From positions 1 to 64,000 of the forward strand of contig JAUGWO010000238.1 of NCBI GenBank assembly GCA_049724395.1: 64,000 nt of DNA, in the 5' to 3' direction. Origin of the DNA: Spongospora subterranea f. sp. subterranea. Lineage: Eukaryota > Endomyxa: Phytomyxea > Phytomyxea > Plasmodiophorida. The stretch's first letter is position 1; each line of letters starts with the position of its first letter. This document shows positions 32,601 through 43,941 of the stretch, one piece after another. The notes beneath the pieces were generated by a model. That model did not search any database. It was given only the letters and a program-made list of their open reading frames with translations, and had not been told where the DNA came from. The position numbers and the translations under genes are program-made.

Positions 32601-33135
32601 CAGCTCGTGGCAATAAACTCCATATCGCCAATATCTGGTAATATCTTGGTGATGGCCATCGCCGCCTAAATCGCAAACCAATTTCGGAAAACACAACGCG
32701 ATCGCGATGAAGAGCGAAATCTGTATCTGTCGTGAATGTGTTTTTACCGCGATCTGAATATCGTTATCGCCTTTGGAGACGGTTTTGGCGAACCGTTTGA
32801 ACAGGGATATGAAGGCGACCTCGCCGAACTCGGGAACGGAGCGGGCGATGGACGCGATCCCGGCCGATCGCTGCAGCTCGTTCTTGCTGTCGAGGAGCTG
32901 GGCGATCCGCTCCAGTTCGGGGAGTCCCTCGGCCATTGAGAATTCGTCGATTTCGGCCTGAGTCTGATGGTGGGATGGCGCCAGATTCCGTCAGCGACAA
33001 AAATTTGTGGTGAAACTGCCCCGAAAAGAAACCCACTTTGAGTTTGCTGTGGATATCGACGGCCTCGTTGGAACTCCCATCGCCGAATTCCAATTGAAGC
33101 GGTTTCCGTTTGACCTTTTGCGATCGGGCCGACAT
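29690..33135 (-). CDS. HEAT-repeat phosphatase regulatory subunit, PP4R1-like
   Basis: PP4R1-type proteins scaffold protein phosphatase 4 (PP2A-like) toward substrates. The start at 33,135 (MSARSQKVKRKPLQLEFGDG) splices across 33,036-32,962 to LPELERIAQLLDSKNELQRS, the first HEAT repeat. Later exons give AITKILPDIGDMEFIATSCI, EDLAKIMATIQIMCQDTDRD with VRATITSQLPG, ELIELSQDEEIIVKVGFNKQ, ALVDIIPIAPIDKIIPHIIR, and near 30,500 MAIGLCDDDVAIVRARATLL. All are helix-turn-helix repeats with the usual D/R positions. The last two exons are low-complexity and basic (SPSPVPAKKK; RKPPPELPAIQVKVKPE), joined by a 56-bp intron, ending at 29,690. Other HEAT families (PP2A-A) are possible, but the R1-like tail and order favour PP4R1. 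Exon edges between 30,520 and 31,900 are approximate. Confidence 0.65.
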
Positions 33136-33365
33136 TGGAACCGGGGGCGAAATCTAACCCGACGCCATCAGAACACACGACACAGATCGCGGTAGCTAGT
33201 GCTTGGTGCACGATAATTGAAACAATAAGGCTCATGAGGAGAAGGGTACACCAAGAGCAATCGAACCCGGGCTCGATGGGCAAAGGGGAGCAAATACACA
33301 GATAGTGGAACAAACGAGTACGATCATTTGCGATGATTTGTGGGAAACAAACAGAATAGATTTAG

Positions 33366-35016
33366 TTATTGTTGTTCTAGGAATAACGGGGGCGATGTCT
33401 CTAATCTCGCCGTCAATATCTCATAGCCAGCGTCGGTCGCCAGGATCGTATCTGAAAAAACGGGGGAGATTGAGCGAAATAAGTCGTCGGGATATTTCAA
33501 TTTTAAAAATCGGGAACTCACGTTCGAACTGAGCGGAACGTTTTCCATCCTGGGTGACCGATGTCCAGTCATCGGGCCATGTCACATCGCGCCAATCACC
33601 GATATTGATCATCGGCTCGATCGTGAACGTCTGTCCCGGTCGAACAACGCCAACCTAAGACAGGGACAGACAGCTTAGCGCCAGGACCCGAACACACAAT
33701 ATTCACCGTCGATTACCGCCTTGTTCTTATTGTAATGGGGGATATTGGGGGTGGCGTGGAACAGGCTCCCGATCCCATGACCACAATACGATCGCACCAC
33801 AGAGAACCCGGCCGTATTCACGGTTCGGCTGATAACCGACCCGAACTCCCTGAACATCACCCCCGGCTTCACTGGTCGAAACCACAATTATCAATTCTTC
33901 GTCATCACCAAACATTTGACTGACAAAACCAACCTAGATCGATCGCGTTCATCATCGACGCATACGCCGTCTTCACAAGTCTTTTCGACTCATCGTCCAC
34001 ATTCCCAACGAAATACGTCTCATTGATATCCTAACAAACACCGGGTCAATGGCGCGATCGCTCGCTCAAAATCGGCAAATCTGCGTTTTGTTTTACCCCA
34101 TGAAACCCGCCATGATATAGTGAGATATCAATATTGATAATATCGCCATCTTGAAGGGGCCTCATATCGGGTATGCCATGGCAGATCACCTGATCGACCG
34201 GGGTTCAACGAGCAGAATTTTCCCCCGCTGACGACGATAGAACCCAACCGACCTCGTTGACCGATATGCAACAGGATTTGGGGAATCCATGATAGTTGAG
34301 CGGCGATGGATACGAATCACGATCGATACACGCCTGGTGAACGATCGCGTCGATCTCGTCGGTCGTGATCCCGATACGAATGGATCTCGCTGCGATATCC
34401 AGCACCTCCCTCGATAACTGACGTGTTGAAGAAAAAAAAAACGCAACGACAAGTTAGTGACGCGCCAGGGCGATACCGGTAATCATCTTCATCTTACACG
34501 ACAGACTTTCCTCATTCCCTCGATCTGTTCTGGGGTTTTAATCTCGATTCGGGAGTCGCCCCGTTTCGCTTGTTCCCTGAGATCAGAGATTGGTTAAAAA
34601 AAAAGGGATAATGAGTGTCGGGCGGTGAAATGGGAATACGATATGGGAATGCCAAGAAGGGCGTAATCGGGTTTCACGACATGATCAGGAACATTACGAT
34701 ATGGAGTGACGAACTGTGGACGATGGGGACTGGTATAAGCGAATTCTGATCAAGATCTTCATATTATTGAAAAAACAATTTCGGGCGTTGATCGGATGGA
34801 GCGATCGAGGGGATATTTACTGGGAGGAATATACGACTGGTTCTTGGCGATATATGTCGCCATCTTGTGGACGTCCTTGTGGGTGTCCCAGATCGATTTG
34901 AAGCAGTTCTGGGAGCAGAAATATACGGGAGGGAGTTTCAGGGCGACACATCGGGGGCATTGGCTGGACGAGGGCTGAGCACATCCAGGGGCGGAACAGA
35001 CCCGCATGTCGAGCAC
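33366..35016 (-). CDS. Methionine aminopeptidase 1 (zinc-finger type)
   Basis: Removes the initiator Met on ribosomes. Exon 1 (start 35,016) encodes the type 1 MetAP N-terminal zinc finger: [32 protein letters not shown]. The catalytic part follows: [20 protein letters not shown] and [25 protein letters not shown] (metal Asp), [34 protein letters not shown] (metal His), [15 protein letters not shown] (metal Glu), and DGKRSAQFE then [17 protein letters not shown]. All five dinuclear metal ligands (D, D, H, E, E) can be placed. Several ~50-70-bp introns separate exons. Ends at 33,366, 230 bp upstream of the PP4R1-like start; both are minus and independent. Confidence 0.9.
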
Positions 35017-37436
35017 GCTGGGATCTTTGACTGGATTCGGGGTACAGCACTCAAGATCCCCTTGCGCTAGGGGTCAAAACCCTAGGAGTTGGACATCTCG
35101 GACACCGTCACGGGGTCGGAAAAACTGGACTGGAATCGACACGATTTGTCTGATCGTTTCGTGATCGCCATTCACTGATCTTGTCGTTATTGGGGTTCTT
35201 TCAAAAAGGGTGTTTATCGATCACCAATCGGAAGTCCGAAACAATGATGATCGTCGGCGATTGGAATTTGGTTCAGAAATACGTTCCAGTGATCAAGTTG
35301 CGATGATCAATTGTTCGGAAGCTGATGAGGTTCATGTTCGTTCTCGTGTGATCATTCTCCGACCTCCCTGTGAAGTCGCCAACTGATCCCCCTCCCCGTC
35401 CCTTGTTCACATATCGCCGATCAATGACATCCCAACCCCCTTCTCTCATGGTCAACACATGTTCCGATGTCAGAGAGTGGATCCTGCTCATCGATCCGCC
35501 GTCCCGTACTGTTCACTGATCGTCATCATCACCAGCTCATATCAAATCACAATTTGCTAAATATGACATCCCCTCGACCGTTGCCGATCACCGAATATCA
35601 ACAAAATCTGATGTTTTTCCTGTGTGATCGCGTTCAACACATTTACCGTCGGTAGTTCCGGCGACATCTCCTCGCCGTCTCGCCAGCTATTACATCCGAC
35701 AGAGATGGCCGAGCAGGAATGCGTCATTTCTCAACAGTTGAGGGATATACCCAAAACCCATCAGTTTACTGTCGAACGGTTCGAATCGCAAGTCGATACA
35801 CTTTGGCATTGGTCTTCGACAGCGACAACATTTACGTCCGGTGTCGGCTCAGCCCGAGTAGAGATGTTCGGTCTTTGGCGATTGTTGGTATTCGTTGATC
35901 CAAGGACTCGATGTGCAATTGCTGCTGTTGAAATCGTTGATCCATGGTCGCTACGCCGGCTTGTACATTGGCCAGAGCTGTGAGGATTTCTTTTACGGGC
36001 GTCGTTGGTTTCGACGCGAGGGACATGGGTGAGTAAAGCGATGGGCGAGGATTGGGGGAGAGGGCCCAATCAAAGTACCAGGGTCGAGGGGAAGCGGTCG
36101 GCGGGGAGTGGCGATACGATCTAATAAACAGGAAACAAAATTCAAGATGAGACGAACGGCGGCGAATGTTGAGTCGGTTGAACTGTCAGGAACCCAATCA
36201 CACAAGAGATGACTAGGAATCCATAGGACTTATGTGTTGAAAACCACATTTATAGGATCGAGTAATTATCAAAGTTCTTGGGATAATTGAGCAAGAACGT
36301 GGCGTTGGAACAAGTTGATATGGAATGGTTTACAGAACCTCTGATGATGATCACCCGGTGATGGGTCATCGGGATATCGCACCAGCTGTCAAATTCAACC
36401 AGTATTCGGGTGAACGGGCGATGACATCATTGCGAACGTGGACGGGGGCGGTGATCGAAAAGGTGGCGAGGTGATGGACAGCGGGCGGTGGTTTGTGTTA
36501 TAGCACATTGACCGGTTTCACCACAATCACAGTTTTCCCCCTCGCCCTGATTCATCTCACCAATATCGTGTACTATCGTCCTCGTAAATCGTCCCTGATC
36601 TTTCAACTGTTTTTCTATTTCGACTGTGTTCTCTCTCTGTAAATGATCTGTGTGTTCCCCCTTATTGCCGTCTCTTTTCCCTCTTGACATATTATTGTGT
36701 GTATTTGATGTTTTGTGTCTTGATCTGTCGGTTTCTGTTTGTCTGTTCCTGTTGGCCTTATCTGGGTGTCTCATCTGTGTCCGACTCATTTCCAATCCCA
36801 GACCTGATCCCATCACGACATTGAATTCTGTCCTAGAGAAAGGGCTCACCCTCGAGGGGTTGGGCGATAGCGCCACCTGAACCCCGATCTCCATAATCCG
36901 ATTGACCGTCTTACCCTGATCGGCAATTCCCTCCACTATCAATCCTCAGCAACACAGCCCAGGTCGTCGTCACGATCACGACCCAACATGGTGATGACGA
37001 ACGTGAGAACTCCTGTCGTCGAATCTTCCTATTTCGTGAACTTATTCGTCGTGTTCATCAATACGGCTAACGAGATCAGGATATCACGACACGTCGGCTC
37101 GATCGTCAACGAGTTCACGATCTCCAGGAGCTCCCAAACGTTGATCATCATCCTGTTGAGTCATCGTCATCGTGACGCCGATTCGGGTTCGGCCGCCAAC
37201 GGCCAACGTCATCTCGACACAATATCGGGGATCTGATCATCGAAAACACGACAGACCGCAATAAACCAACACCTTTTACCCATCGAGTACTTGTACCGCG
37301 ATCGAGTTGTCCCATTAACCACCAGCTGAAGAACAACAACAGCCCAGAACGACAAAACCGATCGGCGAATATATCTGAAAGGGAATGGGAGCGGGATAGG
37401 GCGGTGGATATAGAGAACGGGCACAGGATCAAGATC
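35017..37436. other. 2.4-kb stretch without a confident gene
   Basis: Candidate coding pieces lie on minus. (a) 37,160-37,040 reads VWELLEIVNSLTIEPTC and then ILISLAVLMNTTNKF, a helical HEAT/ARM-like pattern; TGVLTFVITMLGRDRDDD follows near 37,000. (b) 36,026-35,832 reads LTALANVQAGVATMDQRF with a Gln-rich helix. The 36,480-36,880 stretch encodes a polar low-complexity frame on minus and looks repetitive. I cannot join these into one gene. A minus-strand helical-repeat gene sharing its promoter with the kinase is the best guess. Confidence 0.3.
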
Positions 37437-39359
37437 ATGTCGGAATGGGATTCACAAAATTCCTCATCGGATGACGATAAGGAAATAACGCCCCGACCGT
37501 AATTTAGTTCCCGCGCCTTCGTCCCCCCGATCCCTCATCGCCGTTCGTTCCTCTCCAGGGCCGTGTCCAGCCCCGTTCTCGTCGCCAGATCGACGCCGCG
37601 CAAGTCGCGGTCGTCGAAGACCAGGGCGAAGCGCGTTGGGCAATACGTGATCGGTCGAACAATCGGTAAAGGGTCGTTCGGCACCGTTAAAGTCGGAAGT
37701 CATATCGAGACCGGTGTCGAATACGCCCTCAAATTCCTCTCCAAGAAACAGGTCGTCGCCGATCCCAATCCGCTCTGTGTCGTTTCTCTGGAACTGATCG
37801 CGCGTTTGGTGTCAGGTCACCGATATATCGGAGGTCGAACACCTGTTCAGGGAGTCGGCGATCCTGACGTCGCTGAAGTGCGACAACATCATCAGGCTAT
37901 ATGAGGTGATCGACGATATCTCCCATATCGTCATGGTAATTGGCCCAACGCCGATCGCGAACACACCAATATCGCCGGCCGTCGCTGATCGTGTGGGTTG
38001 TGGTTGTTGTTTGGGGGATCAGGTGATGGAGCTGGCGCAGGGCGGTGAACTATTCGACATGATCAAGGCGCGCCACGCCCTGCCCGAACGCGAGACCTGT
38101 CGAATCTTCACCGAGATCGTGGCCGGTGTTGAATATTGCCACAGGAAGAACGTCATCCACCGCGACCTCAAACTCGAGAACATTCTCCTCGTCAACGGAA
38201 CTGTCAGTTCTCGCCCACACACACACACAATCTCGACATCGTTGATATCCTAACGACGTCCTCAGGTGAAGGTCGCCGATTTCGGTCTGTCGAACACGGC
38301 GATGGTCGGGAAGACGGAGATGGGGACGATCTGTGGGACACCATCGTATCTGGCTCCTGAACAGATCAATCGCGATTCGGGTGTTGGTGGTCAAGCCGAT
38401 CTATGGGCGATGGGTATCATCCTTTACGCCATGGTCGCCGGGTTCCTCCCGTTTTACGCCAAGACCACCCCGGCCCTGTTCAAGAAGATTCTCAATCTCG
38501 AGTTCTCCTATCCCGACTACTTCAGCGACGGTCCGTTTTGTTCTGTGAATCCGTTTTTTTTTTTGATCCGACGATGGCGATGGGATTAACCTCTGCCGTC
38601 GTTGAACACAGAACTGCAAGACCTGATCGGGCGATTGCTGACGCCCGATCCCGACAATCGGGCCACGATCGCCGAGGTCAAGAGCCATCCCTGGTTCCTC
38701 ATGGAGCTGTCCGATCTGGCCGCGTCGTCCGAGCGCCAGGTGTCGGAGGATCAGGTGAAGACGGCGCGCGACAAGGCCAACGAACGCCCATCGCCATCGC
38801 CCAAGGTCATCGCCCGGTTTTCCAACCCCATTTCGGTCACCTGAAAAACGCAACAACGCCATCTCAGGTCACGAAGACGAAATCGACCGATTCGAAGCCG
38901 ATCCCTGTCAAATCCCCATCGCGATTGAACTCGTTGACGCCCCATAAACGGATCGATTCGTGTCAACTCCCTCCGGTGCCGGCGTCCATCTCGACGTCGC
39001 CCAAGCACCGTCAAACAACGTCGGTCGTCCCACGACCCGGGAAGGCGTTCGGGTCCAATTCGACGGTGTCGTTGGCGAACGGGCAGTTCAAGATGAGGCC
39101 GTCGGGGCTCAGGAAATCGTCCATCGAATCGGGGCCGACGCCGGTGCCGTCCCCGAAATCGGTGCCCAGGATCATGAGCGCGTCGCGAATGCCCGAGATC
39201 GAGCCCGAGGCGGACGGCGACGACGCTGGCGGTGGTGGTGGTGGTTCGCCGCTGTTGCCGATCGTCCCCGAACCGGCTCGGGAGCGGCGCCCGCTCCCGA
39301 GTATAGAGACGCCCAACGCGGCGAGACGATCGGCCCAACGGCTCAATCCTATCGATTAG
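37437..39359 (+). CDS. Ser/Thr protein kinase of the CAMKL (SNF1/AMPK/MARK) group
   Basis: A short first exon (MSEWDSQNSSSDDDKE) joins at 37,560 to a basic Ser-rich leader, then the kinase domain: glycine loop IGKGSFGTVKVG, VAIK-equivalent EYALKFLSKK, alphaC EVEHLFRESAILTSLKCDNI with LYEV, hinge VMELAQGGELFD, catalytic loop VIHRDLKLENILL, DFGLSNTAMVGKTEMGTICG with PSYLAPEQ, and the large lobe DLWAMGIILYAMVAGFLPF to GRLLTPDPDNRATI and HPWFL. All catalytic residues are present, and the T-loop Thr before CGTPSYLAPE fits LKB1-type activation. Introns lie near 37,499-37,558, 37,745-37,815, 37,935-38,020, 38,200-38,265, 38,530-38,610 and 38,841-38,870. The C-terminal 165 residues are Pro/Ser-rich, without a clear UBA or KA1, so the subfamily is open. 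Confidence 0.9.
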
Positions 39360-39478
39360 AAACACCGTTTGATTTCGACACTGTCGTTTTAGATAAATTA
39401 ACAAAAAGTGATAATTCAAATAAAAATCGCTGTTTTAGGACAAAAAAAAAAAATCTCAGATGAACCGCCTATAGTGTT

Positions 39479-40039
39479 TTATTCATTAACCGCCAACATT
39501 AAAAGGTCGAACACGAGGTCGTAGAATTCGGCTTTCAACGACGACACCAAACCCAACGTATCGAGCGCCTTCACGAATCGCCTGGCCGTCAACCCAGCGA
39601 TGGCCGGGATGCGAATGGCGCTGCCTCGCTCGGTCGACCTGTACACGAACTTCCAGAACTCGAGCTGGTCGCCGTCCGATAGCGCCAACGTGGCCATGCG
39701 CCGGGTGCAGGCCTGGACCACGCCGTCGACGCCCCATTTCGTGGCGACGATGTGGGTCTGGGCGACGGCGATCTTGCTGGCCAGGTCGGTCGGTAGGTCG
39801 GGGAACGGCGTCCAGGCGTCGCCCACGTAAAGGTACTCGACGATGGCGGTGAAGGCGAACATGGGCACGTCGGGCAGGGCGATACAGGCCGAGCCGTTGC
39901 AGAACGAATCCTTCATCAGATGGATCGATAGTTTCGCCAGAACCGCTTTGTGAATGTGGACGATCTCCTGCGATTCCCCGATCAGGAACATGACGGTTCC
40001 CCCCGATATGATCGACCCGAAGTTCGAAGGTGTCGCCAT
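39479..40039 (-). CDS. BTB/POZ-domain protein
   Basis: Intronless, 186 codons. The BTB core is clear: GTVMFLIGESQEIVHIHKAV and LAKLSIHLMKDSF, then ALPDVPMFAFTAIVEYLYVG. This is the usual pattern of a beta strand, the H-K-x-x-L-A helix and the Y-L-Y segment (residues 12-75). A helical BACK-like tail follows. Such short BTB proteins are common in fungi and protists as dimerisation or Cul3-adaptor modules; a specific role cannot be assigned. Convergent with the kinase (stop 39,359), gap ~120 bp containing A-rich sequence. Confidence 0.85.
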   Translation of the reverse strand: MATPSNFGSIISGGTVMFLIGESQEIVHIHKAVLAKLSIHLMKDSFCNGSACIALPDVPMFAFTAIVEYLYVGDAWTPFPDLPTDLASKIAVAQTHIVATKWGVDGVVQACTRRMATLALSDGDQLEFWKFVYRSTERGSAIRIPAIAGLTARRFVKALDTLGLVSSLKAEFYDLVFDLLMLAVNE

Positions 40040-40849
40040 TGTTTAGGATTAGATATATGGTCCCGGCGACGACCGTTGTCCAGAGAATCACATTGTCGGT
40101 CGATGTTGTTGACCCGGTGGACCAATCGCCATGGATTAGACCGGGGTTGAACGGGTCAACCGATTATGGCAATGGATTGATTCTGGGGCACCGTTGATGG
40201 CGATAGACTGACGATCTGCCTTTATCTATCGCTGGTCGTTGCGCCTGTTCGATGTCGTTGCGTTGCCCGTAATTGTGATTCAGGTGTGAATTGGGGCGGT
40301 TTACCGAAACTGGAGATGTGCTCATTGATGCGTTTGTCGATTGATGTGATGATTGTCGGGGAAGATCAAATAGGGCCTATTTCAGGGATTCTACTGCCAT
40401 ATCACCTTGTTGTAGCCGATTGACCATATCTGAGATGTCATCGCTGTCATAGTTTTGACCAGATCATGTTCATGATATAGCAATAGACCTGGTCTTTTCC
40501 CTGTAATGACGACATTGGTACAGGGCTGTTGTTTATCACCTATGGGAATGTCGTCAACTCAGGGACAACGGCTCCGGTGGCCAGTTTCGAGGGCGTCGGA
40601 CACGCCGATCAACACGATCTTCACATCTTGACCGCTTTCATCATCACTTTCGTGGTCGAAAGATTCTTCCTGACGTCACCTGGCAAATATGGATCGCAGG
40701 GAATATGTGATGATTAATTGGTCCCTGATCCTGCCAAGATACGGATTCCCCCGATATTCCTTCAGAATACAAACCGCTCATCAGCCTATTGACCGCATAG
40801 ATCGACTCTGGCGCCGCCGTTAACTTCATCGCCAACGACCCCGTTTTAT
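40040..40849. other. No gene recognised
   Basis: 0.8 kb without a supported gene. A plus-strand frame (40,529-40,717) and a minus frame (40,644-40,934) are open but show no family signal. The first 300 bp upstream of the BTB start probably contain its promoter. Confidence 0.4.
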
Positions 40850-41400
40850 TCATGTTGGATATCCAACATGTTCGACCAAGGAATTCCTGTCGTCGTACAC
40901 GAATATATGTCCTGGGGAAATCACAACTGAACAATTTCTGACTGGCTGTAATCGATGGGTTGATCTCCCTAATCTGTAATGAAACTCGTCCCGCATCGTT
41001 CCCATCGTTTGATTTTTTTTCTCAATGCTCTCGATGGAAGAATATAATCCCCGACATGATTTGGGTAAACACGCTCCCAGACCCACCGAGGACTCAACGG
41101 ATCTCATCATTTTTAAGGTGGTTCATGTCTGACGAACCCAAGGACGTTCTCCAGGTAACTCGCTATGAACTTGTTCGAATCGTCCTTGAACAGGTCTTCA
41201 ATAAAATGCATAAACGTAGCGGGAGCGTTGATTAGGCAGAACGGTAAACAGGAAATGGCCAATTCGTGTGCTGTTGTCCATATGTCGCCAGAACCGATTC
41301 CAACCAACTTGTCGGCAGAGCGAAGACCGATCTTCAAAATGACCGACGAGAAGTGTTCTCTGAGGTTGAACAGCGTTGGAAACGGGAAGAGTCTCATGCA
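40850..41400 (-). mobile_element. Ty3/gypsy reverse-transcriptase fossil
   Basis: Minus-strand remnant of a Ty3/gypsy pol gene. The stretch 41,370-41,120 preserves the RT fingers/palm pattern including CLPFCLINAPATFMHFIEDL, matching MPFGLTNAPATFMRLM of gypsy RTs, with the degraded active-site strand after it. No LTR or other domain is recognisable nearby, so this is an isolated and old, heavily decayed fragment. It is unrelated in position to the integrase fragment at 7.6-9.0 kb. Confidence 0.65.
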
Positions 41401-42487
41401 TATCAACGATGAGGCGTTCCACAGCTATGGTTCAGGGTTCGATGTCTTGCCCAGAGACACGAGTGCCTGTACAAATTTTTTGTGGTGTTCAAGTCCCCAA
41501 AGATACTTTGGGCGAAAGAAGTTCGCTTGTTGCGAAGATGCGCGATTCTGAGGACGGTCAACCTTTGGCAAAGTCCCCATGGCCAACCATGGCTGTTTGG
41601 AGCAGCATTGCTGAAATGCTGTCGCAAAACGCAACCCTTCAAAGCTCGTTTCGAGCAATTACAGAAAAGTTTTGAGGCGCAAGAGATGGATTCAATGCGA
41701 AAGTCTGGGGCGGTGGAAGAGTTCAAACAACTCTTGAGTTTAACCACGTATGGTATTGTATACAAAGGTTCACGGGTTCTTATGGTTCGGGTAATCATTT
41801 TGTGTATTCCCAGGTGTTTCCCTACTTCCGGCCCTGGCCGCTACAAGTAGCTTGGGTGTCCACATGCAGCTGCAGCCAAGCCGGCGGGAGTTGAGGTTTT
41901 CGGTCAGATCATCAGAAGATTAGCCATTGATGGGCCTGACACAGACGAAGAAATTGACAACTTCGACAGCGACGAAGAACACTCGCTCAACCGAGACAGA
42001 AGACGCGTGGCGCCACCGAAATCTTTCTATTGGAGATTTTTCTGTCTGCGACTCCTTATCTCGAGCAATCCGACCCTATTTTCAGCCGGCTTACCCGACA
42101 AACATGGTATGGCGAGTTGAGAACACTGCTGAGATTGTAACTAAATCGCCATCTTCGCCGTCCATGTCAATCAAACTACTCTGTCAAAGTTTGCAATAGT
42201 GTTTAGTTCTCGAAAATTTCAACGTGCACTCAAAAGGGTTTTGTAATGGGAAAGTAAAAAAAATAAAACGCTGCAGATTGACAGAGCGATGAGTGCATGC
42301 CTTGGCATTATTTCGCCAGTAGTGTGACTGTGGCTCAGTGCCATGCCTTGGTAACCTGTTACCACTTATGACTGTGGGTTGTGTTGCACCTTAGGGCCAC
42401 AGCTGGATGGAGCTGGTGGCGCATAATATCGCCCTGTTCGAATTAATTCTGGCGGATTCGCCCGGCGAATATCGGCACTTGTAGGCG
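41401..42487. other. Unresolved coding-like stretch
   Basis: Two readings compete. On plus, FEQLQKSFEAQEMDSMRKSG (near 41,670) and EVFGQIIRRLAIDGPDTDEE (near 41,910) followed by an acidic stretch and a hydrophobic end suggest exons of a small gene. On minus, KYLWGLEHHKKFVQALVSLG (near 41,480) resembles a GARP/SHAQKYF-type Myb helix. Neither can be extended with convincing splice sites. From 42,200 to 42,487 there is an A-rich run (42,258-42,268) and no gene. Confidence 0.3.
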
Positions 42488-43941
42488 ATGGTCGACAGAT
42501 GGATCATCGCGTTCGCGATATTGATTTGTGCTGTATTGGTCGGGTTTCGTACATCTATGGTGCGGCCGATGAACTCCATTGAAGTGATGAGAGTTTGGGC
42601 CGACCATAATTGGAGCATGAGCAAGTCCCCCGAGCAGTTATGCACTGTTTCTCAACCCTTAACTATCGCACGCTTTAGGTACGACATCGTTGCCGATCTC
42701 CCGCTCATCGGTGTTGGCCAAGAACATATTGTCGAAAAACTTCAATGGGCTTCCGTCCTATCTTCATGTTCAATCAGATACCGTTCAGGTATCACTCATT
42801 CGTCGATACATCAATCAGGATCGCCATAAAAAACTTCGAAAATTATGCCCTTCAGCGGGTTCATGCGATGTGATAACCCCTGATCCTGTGCGGTTCTTTC
42901 TCAGCCCTTGTCGAGTGTTTGCGCCAACCTGCCCCATAGGTCTATAAATTAACGCCAATGCACATGGCCTCGTTATCGGGAGACCAGAACTCCATCGACT
43001 ATTTACTCTCTCTGGGTGCGAATCCTGATGCGATCGACGCATCGGCCAGAAAACCTGCAAACTTGACGTTCTCGTCGTTCATTGAGAATACCCGACGATT
43101 CGCCAAGCAGCGAGGATCTGCTTGCCAACTCCCCGAAGTGATAATCGATCCTGAAAACCCATTGATCGCGTTTGCCGAAATTCGGCGTTTGGTTGACGAA
43201 GGAGAACCGGTTGCCATTCGTGGACTGGTGCAATACATGAACGAATCCGCGCTTCTCGATTGGAATTTAGATATTTTTCTCAAACAGGTTTTCCGTTATC
43301 TCCCTGTCGATATTCAGCTATTGATCTCGGAATCCGTCTGTAGTTTGGGAACGTTCAGGTCAAGGTCGGATCAGTACCGTATTCTTCATATTTTGGTCTT
43401 GAATCCGCCAAAATGGCGCTGCATGAATACGTTTCCAACGCGACCGACAATACGTACGTGTTCAACAAGGATCCTGGAATTAGCGCCGATGCAATGTCGT
43501 TTCTGGATCGATTTGTGACGGAGACATTTCCGAAGTATTTCACAGCACCTCGTGTACTCGGCGATGAGAGTATACATTTCTACCTTGGGCAAGTTGGTTC
43601 ATGGCGTTTTCTGATGTAATTACAGTTGGGTGATGTTTTTGGTTTAGAAAGGGTCGGGCGCCCCATACCATCAGCACAGCGATGCAGTCAACCTGCTGAC
43701 GCATGGGAAGAAGCGCTGGATGATAACGCCACCTAACGATTCCGCGTACAGTCGAGTTCCCATTCATGATTACGTTGAAAGTTCTGGTCAGATCCCAGCC
43801 TTAACGTGCGAACAATATGCCGGAGATGCATTCTATGTTCCCTTCGATTGGGGGCACGCCGTGCTGAACCTCGAAGATTACACGTTCGGATTTGCGTTGG
43901 AGCTTCTCAACGACCGAGATAGTTATCGGTTTCTGACATGA
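42488..43941 (+). CDS. Membrane-anchored ankyrin-JmjC dioxygenase
   Basis: Start at 42,488 gives a signal anchor (WIIAFAILICAVLVGF). Then comes an ankyrin repeat near 42,955 (TPMHMASLSGDQNSIDYLLS and LGANPDAIDAS), and VIIDPENPLIAFAEIRRLVD. The JmjC cupin is in the last exons: FYLGQ, a 56-bp intron, then KGSGAPYHQHSDAVNLLTHG (iron motif H-x-D, with K of GKKRW as a 2-oxoglutarate contact), PPNDSAYSRV, and YVPFDWGHAVLNL (distal iron His). The Fe(II) triad is therefore intact. JmjC proteins of this small type hydroxylate proteins or demethylate; an ER or secretory location (compare JMJD8) is inferred from the anchor. Exon joints between 42,650 and 42,955 are uncertain, so the anchor and the catalytic part could belong to different transcripts. 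Confidence 0.7.

Noticed and set aside
33225-33300. A tRNA-like B box (GGTTCGATTGC) on the minus strand
   Set aside because: The surrounding sequence cannot form a D arm or acceptor stem at the right distance, and it lies between PP4R1 and MetAP1 exons.
35770-35800. A second B box-like motif (GGTTCGAATCG)
   Set aside because: No A box or cloverleaf upstream.
38751-39419. Minus-strand 222-codon Arg-rich frame
   Set aside because: It mirrors the GC-rich, Pro/Ser-rich tail of the kinase; composition explains the open frame.
41403-41660. Minus-strand GARP/SHAQKYF-like Myb segment
   Set aside because: Only one helix resembles the family and the LQKY-type end is missing; kept only as an unresolved stretch.
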